Made by a program: the position numbers and the translations under genes. A stretch of DNA of 64,000 nucleotides. Source: Phycisphaerales bacterium. Its GTDB lineage: Bacteria > Planctomycetota > Phycisphaerae > Phycisphaerales > UBA1924. This document shows positions 1-8,006 of the stretch, piece by piece. The stretch is from the NCBI GenBank assembly GCA_020845755.1, contig JADLFE010000033.1:186001-250000 (forward strand), read 5' to 3'. Below the pieces are notes generated by a model. It saw only the letters and a list, made by a program, of their open reading frames with translations, searched no databases and had not been told where the DNA came from. Within the stretch, counting starts at the first letter, position 1; the number at the start of each line of letters is the position of its first letter.

Positions 1-99
1 GATGGCCGGTTCGTCGACACCGACGACAAGGCACGCGTGAACAACAGCCTGTTCAGCGGCACGGGCGTCGATGACGACCCGCCGCCGATCCCGAAGTAG
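1..99 (+). CDS. C-terminal end of an unidentified protein (5' truncated by window)
   Basis: Frame 1 is open from the first base to a TAG at 97-99 and encodes 32 residues ending in DDDPPPIPK. The reading is rich in Asp, Pro and Gly with G/C third positions, like the rest of the window, so it is probably the end of a real gene. There is no recognisable motif in the visible part, and no function can be given. The next gene starts 39 bases later on the same strand. Confidence 0.5.
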   Translation, partial: DGRFVDTDDKARVNNSLFSGTGVDDDPPPIPK

Positions 100-138
100 T
101 CCCGCCGTCCATGCGCGGCACGCGTACCCTTCCACGTC

Positions 139-441
139 ATGCCGATCTACGTCTACGAAATCCTGGACAAGAAGGGCAAACCCACCGGCAAGAGCGTGGA
201 ACTCGTCCAGTCCATGAAGGACGACGCGTACACCAAGCACCCCGAGACGGGCGAGCCGATCCGACGTGCCATCACCGCGCCCGCGATCGCCGGCAAGTGG
301 TCGGACCTGAAGGGCAAGGGCGCGCTTTCAAACTCAAACCTCGAGCGCCTGGGCTTCACCAAGTACGAGCGCAAGGGCAAGGGATACATGGAACGCGTCG
401 CCGGTAAAGAAGGGCCCAAGAGCATTTCGGCCGACGACTGA
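139..441 (+). CDS. FmdB-like small protein lacking the zinc-ribbon cysteines
   Basis: This 100-residue protein begins MPIYVYEI, the opening typical of FmdB-family regulatory or zinc-ribbon proteins (usually MPIYEYxCxxC). The later segment HPETGEPIRRAITAPAI matches the FmdB pattern CPxCG...RRVISAP, but all four expected cysteines are absent: the sequence contains no cysteine. The C-terminal half is basic (KYERKGKGYMERVAGKEG) and probably disordered. The function of FmdB proteins is poorly defined, so only family resemblance is claimed. It is a short stand-alone gene 39 bases after the preceding reading frame. An alternative is a lineage-specific small protein with chance similarity. Confidence 0.65.
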   Translation: MPIYVYEILDKKGKPTGKSVELVQSMKDDAYTKHPETGEPIRRAITAPAIAGKWSDLKGKGALSNSNLERLGFTKYERKGKGYMERVAGKEGPKSISADD

Positions 442-585
442 TCATCCCCCGCCGCGCGGTCGGATCGCCCGTTAGCGCTGACGGCCAGTTCACTTCATCA
501 CGCCGCGATCGACCGGACGCGCCGAACGCGGCGCCTGGACGCTGTTTGCACCCCCGAACGCGGATGTTGTGTGGCGGCACCGCGA

Positions 586-2253
586 TCAGAACTGGAAGTA
601 GATGAACGCGGCGTTGGACGCCGGCCACATGAAGTAGAAGACGATCGCCAGAAGCATGTAGATCGGCGGGAGGAAGCGCGGCGTGGTGCGATCGAGTCGG
701 TCGTGGATGCGTCCGCGCGCAAAGCTCAGCGTGTGCAGAATGGCGAACCCAACGAGCAGAATCGCAACCAGGCTCGGGTTGCCCGATCCAAGTCCCAGGG
801 CCGAGAGCGCGAGCCTTCCGTCGACCAGCACGAACTTCTTGACGCAGTACTCGAGTTTCGCGAAATCGGTGATGCGGAAGATCAGCCAGCCGAGCATGAC
901 GAAGTACATGGTGACGAACCAGCGGAGCACGGTGCCGGGCTTTGATTTGAGCATGGCGTCGAGCGTGGGGTGCCGCTCGCAGAACCACCGGAGCAGGCGG
1001 TTGATGCAGAGGAGCCCACCCTGATAGGCACCCCAGATAGCGAAATTCCACGACGCGCCGTGCCAGAGGCCGCCGAGCACCATCGTGATCATGAGGTTGA
1101 GGTAGACACGACCGGGCGATGCGCGCCCGCCGCCGAGCGGGATGTAGAGGTAGTCGCGGAGCCACGTGGAGAGAGAGAGGTGCCAGCGGCGCCAGAAGTC
1201 GATGATCGACGTTGAGAAGTAGGGGTAGTCGAAATTGAGCGGGAGTTCCACGCCGAACATGCGGCTCACGCCGCGCGCGATGTCGCTGTACCCGCTGAAG
1301 TCACAGTAGATCTGGACGGCGAAGACGACGGTGGCGAGCCAGACGACGAGAGTGGATTGTCCGGCGGGGTCGCCAAGGACGACGTCGACGAGCGGTGCGA
1401 TGTTGTCGGCGATCAGGACTTTCTTGACGAAGCCGTTCAGGCAGAGGTGAACTCCGCTGAGCATGTTGGCGCCGCGGAGGGTCCATGGCTTGGTCAGGGT
1501 GGGGAGGAAGTTGTCGGGGCGGATGATCGGGCCGGCGACCAGGTGTGGGTAATAGCAGACAAAGAGCGCGAAGCGGAGGAACGAGCGCTCGGCCTTGAAG
1601 TGCTTGCGGTACACGTCGATCGTGTAACTCATCGACACGAAGGTGTAGAAACTGATGCCGACCGGCAGGAGCACGTCAAGGTGCGGGAGCGTGACATCGA
1701 CGCCGAGCGCGGCCCCGAGGCCGTGCATGCTCCCCGAGAAGAAATTGTAATACTTGAAGAAGCCGAGCACGGTGAGGTTGGCGACCACGCTCGTCCACAG
1801 GAACGCACGCCGACGGCGCTCCGGGTCCTTGATCCTGAAATAGAACTCATAAAACACGGGCGCCAGAACCGCGAACGCGCTGCACGCGCCGATGGACCCC
1901 CACACGCCGGTCCACTTGGGGTCGAGCATCTCGCCCCACGAGAACGCCTCTGTCTGGTGCTGCGCCATCGGCCAGTTCACGCCGAGCGTGAAGAACGACC
2001 CGGCCACCACCACCGCCGCCAGTTTCAGGCGCTGCGCCCAGTTGACCTTGATCCCGTCCATCCCCTGGGCGGCAACGAAATCGACCTGCGATGTCACCAG
2101 CAGCAGGCTGACGAAGCGCACATCCCACCATGCATAGAAGAGATAACTCAGCACGCCCATGAAGATGTGCTGGTGGCGGTTGTGCTTGAGCAGCGCGATC
2201 CCGGCCAGGCTGGTCAGGAAGAGAACGAGGAACTCGGGGGTCTGAAAGAGCAC
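586..2253 (-). CDS. MBOAT family O-acyltransferase (AlgI-like)
   Basis: This 555-residue polytopic membrane protein belongs to the membrane-bound O-acyltransferase family. Members pass acyl (usually acetyl) groups across or within the membrane to a polysaccharide such as alginate. Family marks include FFKYYNFF, LLPVGISFYTF, SMSYTIDVYR, FPTLTKP-like loops, DFWRRWHLSLSTWLRDYLY and the conserved-histidine motif GGLWHGASWNFAIWG near residue 380. The start is GTG at 2251-2253, three bases after the stop of the upstream SGNH-type gene, so the two are co-transcribed and probably translationally linked. This pairing of an MBOAT with an AlgJ/AlgX-like periplasmic esterase fold is the usual arrangement for exopolysaccharide acetylation. 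The acceptor polymer is unknown. Confidence 0.9.
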   Translation of the reverse strand: MLFQTPEFLVLFLTSLAGIALLKHNRHQHIFMGVLSYLFYAWWDVRFVSLLLVTSQVDFVAAQGMDGIKVNWAQRLKLAAVVVAGSFFTLGVNWPMAQHQTEAFSWGEMLDPKWTGVWGSIGACSAFAVLAPVFYEFYFRIKDPERRRRAFLWTSVVANLTVLGFFKYYNFFSGSMHGLGAALGVDVTLPHLDVLLPVGISFYTFVSMSYTIDVYRKHFKAERSFLRFALFVCYYPHLVAGPIIRPDNFLPTLTKPWTLRGANMLSGVHLCLNGFVKKVLIADNIAPLVDVVLGDPAGQSTLVVWLATVVFAVQIYCDFSGYSDIARGVSRMFGVELPLNFDYPYFSTSIIDFWRRWHLSLSTWLRDYLYIPLGGGRASPGRVYLNLMITMVLGGLWHGASWNFAIWGAYQGGLLCINRLLRWFCERHPTLDAMLKSKPGTVLRWFVTMYFVMLGWLIFRITDFAKLEYCVKKFVLVDGRLALSALGLGSGNPSLVAILLVGFAILHTLSFARGRIHDRLDRTTPRFLPPIYMLLAIVFYFMWPASNAAFIYFQF

Positions 2254-2256
2254 GTG

Positions 2257-3360
2257 CTAGCGATCCTTCGTGCTGTCCGGGCCGGGAACGGGTAGGCGGC
2301 GCCCGATGAACTCGCTGAGTTTGGCGCGCCCTGATGTGCCGGGGTGTTGCCCGTCGGCAAAGTCCTCGGCGTCGAGCAGCGCGGAGGCGTCGAGAAACAG
2401 GCCGTGCGTCGACGCCGCGAGTTCGGTCGCGAATTCCTTGAACTTCGCCGCGTCGGAATCGAACCATCCTCGCTCGCGGATGCGCGGATGAATCGGCGCC
2501 AGCACGACGACGGGGCGCACGCCGGCGTCGGCCAGAAGTCGGATGATGCGTTGGTACGAATCGGGGAAGCGACCACGCGTCAGCCGGTCTTCGTGTTCGC
2601 GCCTGATCGCTTCAAGGTGGCGTTCCAATCGATCGCCGGTGATGGAGGTAACCATCTGATAAGGCGCGACCCAGTCGGCGGCGGCGGTGGTGCGGATGTT
2701 CCCGCGGCGCAGGAAATTCCGAAGACGCTGGTAACTCGCGTTGATGAACCAGGTGTGAAAGTGCGCCCGGGCCATCCACGCCGAACCGTCGAGTGTCGAG
2801 AAGAGCCCGGGAGTCAAGCCGTCCGAGCGGGCGTTCAACCAGCCGTCCGGCCACTCGCGTGGAAAGTCACCCACGCGGTACGCCGCCGCACGATCTGGGT
2901 GCAGATTTGATTTCGCCGCGCCCAACTGCATGGGGCGCGAAAGCCACACGACCAGCGCCGGGCGGGCCTTGGCAAGCGACGGGATCATGATCTCCTGGTC
3001 GATCCGGTCGCCGAAATTGAGGGCGGCGTTGATCACACGCCAGCCCGGGGCGACGGCCGATACCGCCGACGCGTCGATCCCCTCGACCGTCAGCGAATCA
3101 CCGATGAAGACGACGGTTGGCTCGGTTGCAAAGCCCGAGTCGTAAAGCCTGCTTAGTTCTATGCACCGATCGAGGTCGGACGAGCCGGTTCCGACCTTCG
3201 GGAGCAGAAACCCGAGTTGAAACGCCGCGGAGAGTGCGAGCCCGATGATGATCGGCACGCTCCAAAAAACAAACGTGCTCCACGCCCCCTTCGAGTCGGC
3301 CCATGCCGCGGCGACGGCGCTGTGATGCGGCAGTATCGGGATGGCGCCGGGGAGCGGCAT
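2257..3360 (-). CDS. membrane-anchored SGNH-hydrolase-like protein, partner of the MBOAT
   Basis: The protein (367 residues from ATG at 3358-3360) has one N-terminal membrane segment (about 29-54) and an extracytoplasmic SGNH/GDSL-type domain. VFIGDSLT places the nucleophile Ser at about 89, and DGQHPGTSG near the end (about 336-344) supplies the Asp and His of the triad. AlgJ/AlgX/DltD-like proteins of this kind take acyl groups exported by an MBOAT and load them onto a glycan. The frame extends upstream to a TTG at 3424-3426, which would add 22 residues unlike a signal sequence, so ATG is preferred. It is the first gene of the pair, and a perfect dyad lies about 90 bases upstream. Confidence 0.8.
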   Translation of the reverse strand: MPLPGAIPILPHHSAVAAAWADSKGAWSTFVFWSVPIIIGLALSAAFQLGFLLPKVGTGSSDLDRCIELSRLYDSGFATEPTVVFIGDSLTVEGIDASAVSAVAPGWRVINAALNFGDRIDQEIMIPSLAKARPALVVWLSRPMQLGAAKSNLHPDRAAAYRVGDFPREWPDGWLNARSDGLTPGLFSTLDGSAWMARAHFHTWFINASYQRLRNFLRRGNIRTTAAADWVAPYQMVTSITGDRLERHLEAIRREHEDRLTRGRFPDSYQRIIRLLADAGVRPVVVLAPIHPRIRERGWFDSDAAKFKEFATELAASTHGLFLDASALLDAEDFADGQHPGTSGRAKLSEFIGRRLPVPGPDSTKDR

Positions 3361-3445
3361 ATACACACCATTCTGCTGCGGCCTGTTGGCCGACGCATCG
3401 CGGATTCCGCCGGGACGTACTTGCAAGGTCGTGCATGCCCGACGA

Positions 3446-3462
3446 TTCTGATCATATCAGAA
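3446..3462. promoter_or_regulatory. perfect 7-3-7 dyad, candidate operator
   Basis: TTCTGAT-CAT-ATCAGAA is a perfect inverted repeat in AT-richer DNA, upstream of the leftward SGNH/MBOAT pair. On the minus strand its centre reads TATGAT, a good -10 hexamer, so a protein bound to the dyad would cover a possible promoter. No clear -35 is visible. It is too short and lacks the T-tract of a terminator. The regulator is unknown. Confidence 0.4.
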
Positions 3463-3657
3463 CCCCCGCACCACGAGCGCGGGCGGTCGGTACACGTCCC
3501 GGGTCGTACGCACGCATGAACAGACTCCGTCCGCTGGTGGCCGCTTCGCCGCTTCCGGGATATACCCGGTCATTGGGCGGATCGGGGTACCCGCCCCGCA
3601 CGTGGCCGCCGGGGAATTCCCGGGTCACACCTTTGTGCGCCTTGGCTCGGTCGCGCC

Positions 3658-3669
3658 GATAATCAGTCC
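3658..3669 (+). promoter_or_regulatory. candidate -10 element of ftsW, possibly giving a leaderless mRNA
   Basis: GATAAT at 3658-3663 matches the -10 consensus at five of six positions and lies six bases before the ftsW ATG at 3670. No Shine-Dalgarno sequence precedes that ATG. If this element is used, transcription would begin at or very near the start codon. The -35 side is weak (TTGTGC at 3633-3638 with a long 19-base spacer), so the call is tentative. Confidence 0.3.
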
Positions 3670-4902
3670 ATGCTGCGCCCCGGCCAGGTTGTCGCTCTGT
3701 GCGTGATCGCCCTCCTCACGGTGGGCGTGGTGATGGTCAACTCTGCGGGCATGACGGTGCTGGCCGAGGGCGTGTCGCCCAAGGCGTTGCTTCTCTCGCG
3801 GTCCACCATCTACATGGCGCTGGCTGTGGGGGCAATGATCGTTGCGTCGCGCCTACCGGTCCGGCGGCTGGCCGCGTACTTTGGCGAGGCGGATCAGGAA
3901 CTCGCTCGGCCGAATGCGCCGTTGTTTGGCGGATTGTCGTTCCTCATTTCTCCGTTTGTGCTTTTCATCGTCCTGCTTGCGCTGGTGTATGCCCCGGTGA
4001 TCGGCAAGGAGGTCAACGGCGCCCACCGCTGGATCCGCCTGCCGATTCCCGGCCTGGGTGATGCGCTCTCGGTTCAACCCAGCGAGATCGTGAAGTGGGC
4101 GATGGTCGGGGCCATCGCGTGGTACTGCTGCCGCCGCTCGCCTGTGCTCCACCAGTTCTGGCGCGGGCTGGTGCCGGCGTTGGCGTTTGCGGGGGCGGTG
4201 TCGGTGTTCATCGTGATCTCCGACCTTGGGACTGGGGCGCTGGTGCTGGCGGCGTCGTGCATCGTGCTGCTCGCGGCCGGGGCGCGGTTCTGGCACTTCA
4301 TGATGTTCGTCCCGCTGGGCCTGGCGGGGCTTGGCCTCGCCATCTTCAAGAGCCCATACCGCGTGCAGCGCGTGCTGGCGTTCCTTGATCCCTATGGCGA
4401 CCCCGAGGGCTCCGGCTATCACATGATCCAGTCGATGTCCGCGGTCGCGGGCGGCGAGGTCTTCGGGCGCGGGCTGGGCCACGGGCAGCAGAAGTTCGGC
4501 TACTTGCCAGAGGACGAGACCGACTTCCTCTTTGCCATCGTGTGCGAGGAACTGGGCGTCGCGGGGGCCGCGGCCGTCATCGGCGTGCTGCTGCTTCTGA
4601 TCTGGACCGGGCTTGGCATCGTGAAGCGGGAGCGTGATTCGTTCCTGCGTCTCATGGGCATCGGCATCATCGCCACCATCGGCCTGCAGGCCATCATCAA
4701 CCTCGCGGTCGTGACGGGCATGGCGCCGACCAAAGGCATCGCGCTCCCGCTGGTAAGCCGCGGCGGCTCGGGCTGGATCCTGACGGCGTTTTCGCTGGGC
4801 CTGTTGTGGGCGATCGATCGCACGCAGTCGCGCTCGCTTCTTGTGGGAGATGACGAGGCGGCGATCGAAACCCCAAGCGCGCCCCCTTCGCCCGCGGCGT
4901 GA
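3670..4902 (+). CDS. ftsW: FtsW/RodA/SpoVE-family lipid II polymerase
   Basis: This 410-residue SEDS protein has about ten membrane segments. SEDS proteins polymerise lipid II into glycan strands with a partner class B PBP during division (FtsW) or elongation (RodA). Family signatures are GAHRWI (117-122), QPSEIVKWA (136-144), YLPEDETDFLFA with Asp285 at the place of the catalytic Asp, CEELG, and MAPTKGIALPLVSRGGSGW near the end. It overlaps or abuts murG (next start 57 bases downstream, with an alternative start overlapping its stop), an arrangement found in division and cell wall clusters. This favours FtsW over RodA. No murC, murD, mraY or ftsZ lies nearby, so the cluster is reduced to a pair. 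Confidence 0.9.
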   Translation: MLRPGQVVALCVIALLTVGVVMVNSAGMTVLAEGVSPKALLLSRSTIYMALAVGAMIVASRLPVRRLAAYFGEADQELARPNAPLFGGLSFLISPFVLFIVLLALVYAPVIGKEVNGAHRWIRLPIPGLGDALSVQPSEIVKWAMVGAIAWYCCRRSPVLHQFWRGLVPALAFAGAVSVFIVISDLGTGALVLAASCIVLLAAGARFWHFMMFVPLGLAGLGLAIFKSPYRVQRVLAFLDPYGDPEGSGYHMIQSMSAVAGGEVFGRGLGHGQQKFGYLPEDETDFLFAIVCEELGVAGAAAVIGVLLLLIWTGLGIVKRERDSFLRLMGIGIIATIGLQAIINLAVVTGMAPTKGIALPLVSRGGSGWILTAFSLGLLWAIDRTQSRSLLVGDDEAAIETPSAPPSPAA

Positions 4903-4958
4903 TGGGCGGCCTTGGGTGGCCCGGCGGTCCCCGCCGGTGTGTGTCTCCCGGAGCCACG

Positions 4959-6095
4959 ATGTCGAGCAACACACCGAACCGCGCCTTTGTCCTTGCCGGC
5001 GGCGGAACCGGCGGGCATATCTTTCCCAACCTTGCGATTGCCGAACAAATCGAGTCGCTGCTTGGCCACCGCCCGCGCTGCGTGTTCGCGGTGTCGCGGC
5101 GGCCGCTCGATGCTCAAATCCTGAAGGATGAGTCTCGCGAGTTTGTGGCGATCCCCGCCGAGCCGCTGGCGCTCCGCCCGCGGGGCCTGCTGAAGTTTCT
5201 GAATTCGTGGGGCAAGTCGGTGCGCGCGGCGCGGGCGATGATCCAGAAACTCAAGCGCGAGCACGGGCAGGTCGATGTCGTTGCGACCGGGGGGTTTGTC
5301 TCCGCGCCGGTGGCGCAGGCGGCCCGCGTGGAGCGCGTGCCGGTGACGCTCGTGAATCTGGACGCGACACCGGGGCGGGCCAATCGATGGATCGCGCGTC
5401 ACGCGGCGCGGGTGTTCACGGCGGCCGAGACGCCGGGCGTGAAGTGGCCGGTGATCCGCCCGATCGTGCGCGCCGCGGCGCTGGCGCCGGGCGATGCGCG
5501 GTCATGCCGGAAGAGCCTCGGGCTTGATCCCGATCGCCCGGTGCTGCTCGTCACGGGAGCGAGCCAGGGCGCGGGCTCGATCAACAAACTGCTGGTCGCG
5601 CTGATCGAAAGGCACGCGGCGGACTTTGCTTCGCGCGGCTGGCAGGTAATCCACCAGACGGGTCCGAGGACCGGCGCCAAGGACATGGACGATTCGCGGG
5701 CCGCGATGAAATCAGCGGGGATTCCCGCGGTGGTCGAGGCGTTCTTCCGCGAGATGGGCGTGGCGTGGGGGGCGGCCGACCTTGCGATCAGCCGCTCGGG
5801 CGCGGGGAGCGTGGCCGAGGCGTGGGCGAACGCGACGCCGAGCGTCTTCCTGCCGTATCCGTACCACAAGGACCAGCACCAGCGGGCGAACGCGGCGGCG
5901 CTGGTTTGCGCCGGCGCGTGCGTGATCGAGGACGATCTGATCGAGGCGGAGAAGAACCTCGGACGCGCGGGCGCGACGGTGCTGTCGCTCATGCGCGACG
6001 ACGCGAAGCGCGGAGCGATGAAGACAGCGCTCAAGTCGCTCGGACCGGCGGACGGAGCGAGGGCGGTGGCAACGGCGCTGCTCGGCGTGCGGTAA
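4959..6095 (+). CDS. murG: UDP-GlcNAc--lipid I N-acetylglucosaminyltransferase
   Basis: MurG adds GlcNAc to lipid I on the inner face of the membrane, producing the lipid II that FtsW polymerises. The 378-residue protein carries the GT28 N-terminal loop GGGTGGHIFPN (14-24), a second glycine loop (VATGGFVSAPVAQAARV), the C-domain start VLLVTGASQGAGSINKL and the donor-binding segment ISRSGAGSVAEAWA. The frame is open up to GTG/ATG codons at 4899/4902 that overlap the ftsW stop. ATG at 4959 is preferred because GGAG lies five bases before it and the protein then begins just ahead of the first beta strand. Length is normal for the family (about 355-380). Confidence 0.93.
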   Translation: MSSNTPNRAFVLAGGGTGGHIFPNLAIAEQIESLLGHRPRCVFAVSRRPLDAQILKDESREFVAIPAEPLALRPRGLLKFLNSWGKSVRAARAMIQKLKREHGQVDVVATGGFVSAPVAQAARVERVPVTLVNLDATPGRANRWIARHAARVFTAAETPGVKWPVIRPIVRAAALAPGDARSCRKSLGLDPDRPVLLVTGASQGAGSINKLLVALIERHAADFASRGWQVIHQTGPRTGAKDMDDSRAAMKSAGIPAVVEAFFREMGVAWGAADLAISRSGAGSVAEAWANATPSVFLPYPYHKDQHQRANAAALVCAGACVIEDDLIEAEKNLGRAGATVLSLMRDDAKRGAMKTALKSLGPADGARAVATALLGVR

Positions 6096-6128
6096 CTCGC
6101 GGGCGCTTTTTCCCATTACACTTTCGTC

Positions 6129-6566
6129 ATGTCCACGCCGGACGAACTCGATCTGGCCGCGTTGCGAGCGTTCCTCAGCGAGCGCGATGTTGCGTGCCCT
6201 TCGTGCGGGTACAACCTGCGCGGGCTGCAATCGCCCGCGTGTCCGGAGTGCAATCAGGCGCTCAGGCTCCAGGTCGGGCTGGTCGAGCCACGGCTTGGAC
6301 ATTTCATCGCCGGGCTCGTGGGGCTGGCGATGGGGTTTGGGTTCTGCTTCATCGTCGGCCTGTGGGGCCTGTTTGAAGCGCCGCGCGCGACCATGCTGAT
6401 CCCGCTGGCCGCGGGCGTGCTTGTGCTCGGGCCGTCGCTCGTGGTGTGGGTCCGCGGGCGGGGCAAGTTTCGGCGCGCGTCCGACGCCGCCCGTACCACG
6501 ATGGTGATCGCGGCGTATGTCCTCTCGGCGATCTTTGTGTCGTGGTTCTTGTCGCAGGCGAAATAG
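6129..6566 (+). CDS. zinc-ribbon membrane protein (CPSCGYNLRGL type)
   Basis: This 145-residue protein starts with a short acidic helix followed by a zinc ribbon, CPSCGYNLRGLQ (26-37) paired with CPEC (42-45), and then three predicted membrane segments (about 61-80, 91-111 and 124-142). Small proteins with this CPxCGYNLRG ribbon in front of membrane helices are common in planctomycetes and have no known function. It follows murG by 33 bases and may share its transcript. A strong hairpin follows immediately after the stop codon. Confidence 0.75.
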   Translation: MSTPDELDLAALRAFLSERDVACPSCGYNLRGLQSPACPECNQALRLQVGLVEPRLGHFIAGLVGLAMGFGFCFIVGLWGLFEAPRATMLIPLAAGVLVLGPSLVVWVRGRGKFRRASDAARTTMVIAAYVLSAIFVSWFLSQAK

Positions 6567-6567
6567 G

Positions 6568-6592
6568 CACGGGCCCTTTCGGGCCCGTGTGT
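6568..6592. terminator. hairpin terminator between convergent genes
   Basis: A 9-bp perfect stem (6568-6576 with 6581-6589, loop TTTC) lies two bases after the stop of the zinc-ribbon gene and 20 bases after the stop of the opposing caspase-like gene. The tail is only modestly T-rich, so it probably serves both directions. Its 20-base core CACGGGCCCTTTCGGGCCCG is repeated exactly at 8261-8280. Confidence 0.65.
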
Positions 6593-6611
6593 ATGTGCTT
6601 CGATTCGTCGG

Positions 6612-8006
6612 TCAGCGCCGCGCCGAGCGCTCGCGCTTTCGCGTCGTGAGCGCCATGGCCGCGACGGCGAGAACGATCGCGCCGGGCGCGGGCACGCCCT
6701 GCACGCCGACGATCAGGCCGGTGCCGTAGTTGAGGGGCGTGAAGTTCGGGTCGAAGAGCACGTCGTCGTCGGTGGCGAGGCGGAAGGAATCGCCGTCGTT
6801 CAGCGAGAAATTCACCGCGACTTCGGGCAGGCCGTCGTTGAGTGTGATGAACTGCGTGAGCAGCGAGTCGGTGAGCGGCAGTTCCAGCATGCCGCCGATG
6901 GTGGTGGACGGGAGCAGGAAGTCACCGAGATTGATCCCGCCGAGCGAGATGTTCATGGTTGAGTTGGGGGCGAAGGCGGCCTCGGAGTACGAGACGTACA
7001 GGCGCGGCTGCACGGCCCGGACCTGGTTGGGGTCGTCGACGAGCAAGTCTTCCTTCAGGTCGCGCCAGAAGTCGTTGTCCATGAGCAGGCCGAGCGACTG
7101 CACGCCGCCGGTAATGACCTCGCCCTGCTTGGGGGTGTTGGGAATCGCGTTGACCTGGTACTTGAAGTCCTTGGTGTCGCGCACGCCGTGGGTCTCGAGG
7201 AAGATCGACGCGGTCTGCTTGCCCTTGTCGGCGGCCATGGCTGTCTTGTAGGCCTGGAGTTCGCTCTTGAAGTTCTCGTACGTACCCGAGCCCTCGATGT
7301 CGGCGCCCTCGAACGTCTGATTGATCAGGTTGTGCTCATAGAGCTTGAGGGAGTCATAGCCCTTGTCCTTCAAGGCGATCCACATCTCTTGGACGGGGCG
7401 TGTGTAGAGGCGCGAGAGATCGCCGCCAAAGACCAGCGCGTGCTTCTTGTTCGTGCCCGCGTTGATCTTCAGTTGATCGTCCGCGCCGTTGCCCTTGTCG
7501 GACTGCGGCTTCTCGTTGTACAGGCGTGCCGGGTCCTTCTCCACGTCGGCCTTGGCGCTGGCGTGCAGGTCCTTCACCTTCGGCGAGCCGGCGCGGAGCT
7601 GCTTGACCAGGTACGGCGTGTAGCCGCCGAAGTAGTAATCCTTCTTGGAGTGCTTGAGGCGCCCGGGCGGATTCGCGTCCTTGCTGGAGCCGATGTCGGT
7701 GGACTTGGTCTTGCCGTTGTCGGAAGTGCCGAGGAAATAGGGGATCGTGAGCTTGTATTTCGGATCGGTCGCCAGGTCGATCATCGCGCCGGAGTAGCAC
7801 GCGTCGAGAAAGAAATTGACCTGCTGCGCGTCGCCGAGATTGTCGTTGAGCACCTTGTTCAGGTTGACGGCCGAGAGAACATCGTTCCCCTCGGCCCGCT
7901 TGTTCCAGAACATGTATCCGGTCGTGATCGCCTTCTGCGCCTGGGCATGCCCGGCCAGGGCGAGCAGCGCGCACGCCACCGCCGCAACGTTTCGCGTCGT
8001 CCTCAT
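6612..8006 (-). CDS. secreted caspase-like (C14) PEP-CTERM protein, catalytic halves in permuted order
   Basis: The 464-residue protein starts at ATG 8004-8006 behind AGGAGAG. It has a signal peptide (1-24, cut near AQAQ) and a C-terminal PEP-CTERM-like anchor: VPAPG, a hydrophobic stretch and a basic tail. Residues 64-73 read NFFLDACYSG, the caspase/metacaspase nucleophile motif (Cys70), followed by a short strand and FGGYTPYLVKQLR, as usually seen after the Cys. The part that normally comes first appears later: strand HALVFGG (189-195), helices, and strand ASIFLETHG (267-274) with His273 as candidate catalytic His. Order is therefore Cys half then His half. Exposed location suggests an extracytoplasmic peptidase or a binding derivative; substrate unknown. 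An alternative is two degenerate half-domains that do not form one active site. Confidence 0.7.
   Translation of the reverse strand: MRTTRNVAAVACALLALAGHAQAQKAITTGYMFWNKRAEGNDVLSAVNLNKVLNDNLGDAQQVNFFLDACYSGAMIDLATDPKYKLTIPYFLGTSDNGKTKSTDIGSSKDANPPGRLKHSKKDYYFGGYTPYLVKQLRAGSPKVKDLHASAKADVEKDPARLYNEKPQSDKGNGADDQLKINAGTNKKHALVFGGDLSRLYTRPVQEMWIALKDKGYDSLKLYEHNLINQTFEGADIEGSGTYENFKSELQAYKTAMAADKGKQTASIFLETHGVRDTKDFKYQVNAIPNTPKQGEVITGGVQSLGLLMDNDFWRDLKEDLLVDDPNQVRAVQPRLYVSYSEAAFAPNSTMNISLGGINLGDFLLPSTTIGGMLELPLTDSLLTQFITLNDGLPEVAVNFSLNDGDSFRLATDDDVLFDPNFTPLNYGTGLIVGVQGVPAPGAIVLAVAAMALTTRKRERSARR

Larger units (their letters stand above)
3361..3669. other. divergent intergenic region between the SGNH gene and ftsW
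   Basis: This 309-base stretch separates the leftward acyltransferase pair from the rightward ftsW-murG pair and should hold both promoters. It contains a perfect dyad at 3446-3462 and a possible -10 element (GATAAT) just ahead of ftsW. No convincing gene was found in it. Confidence 0.6.
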
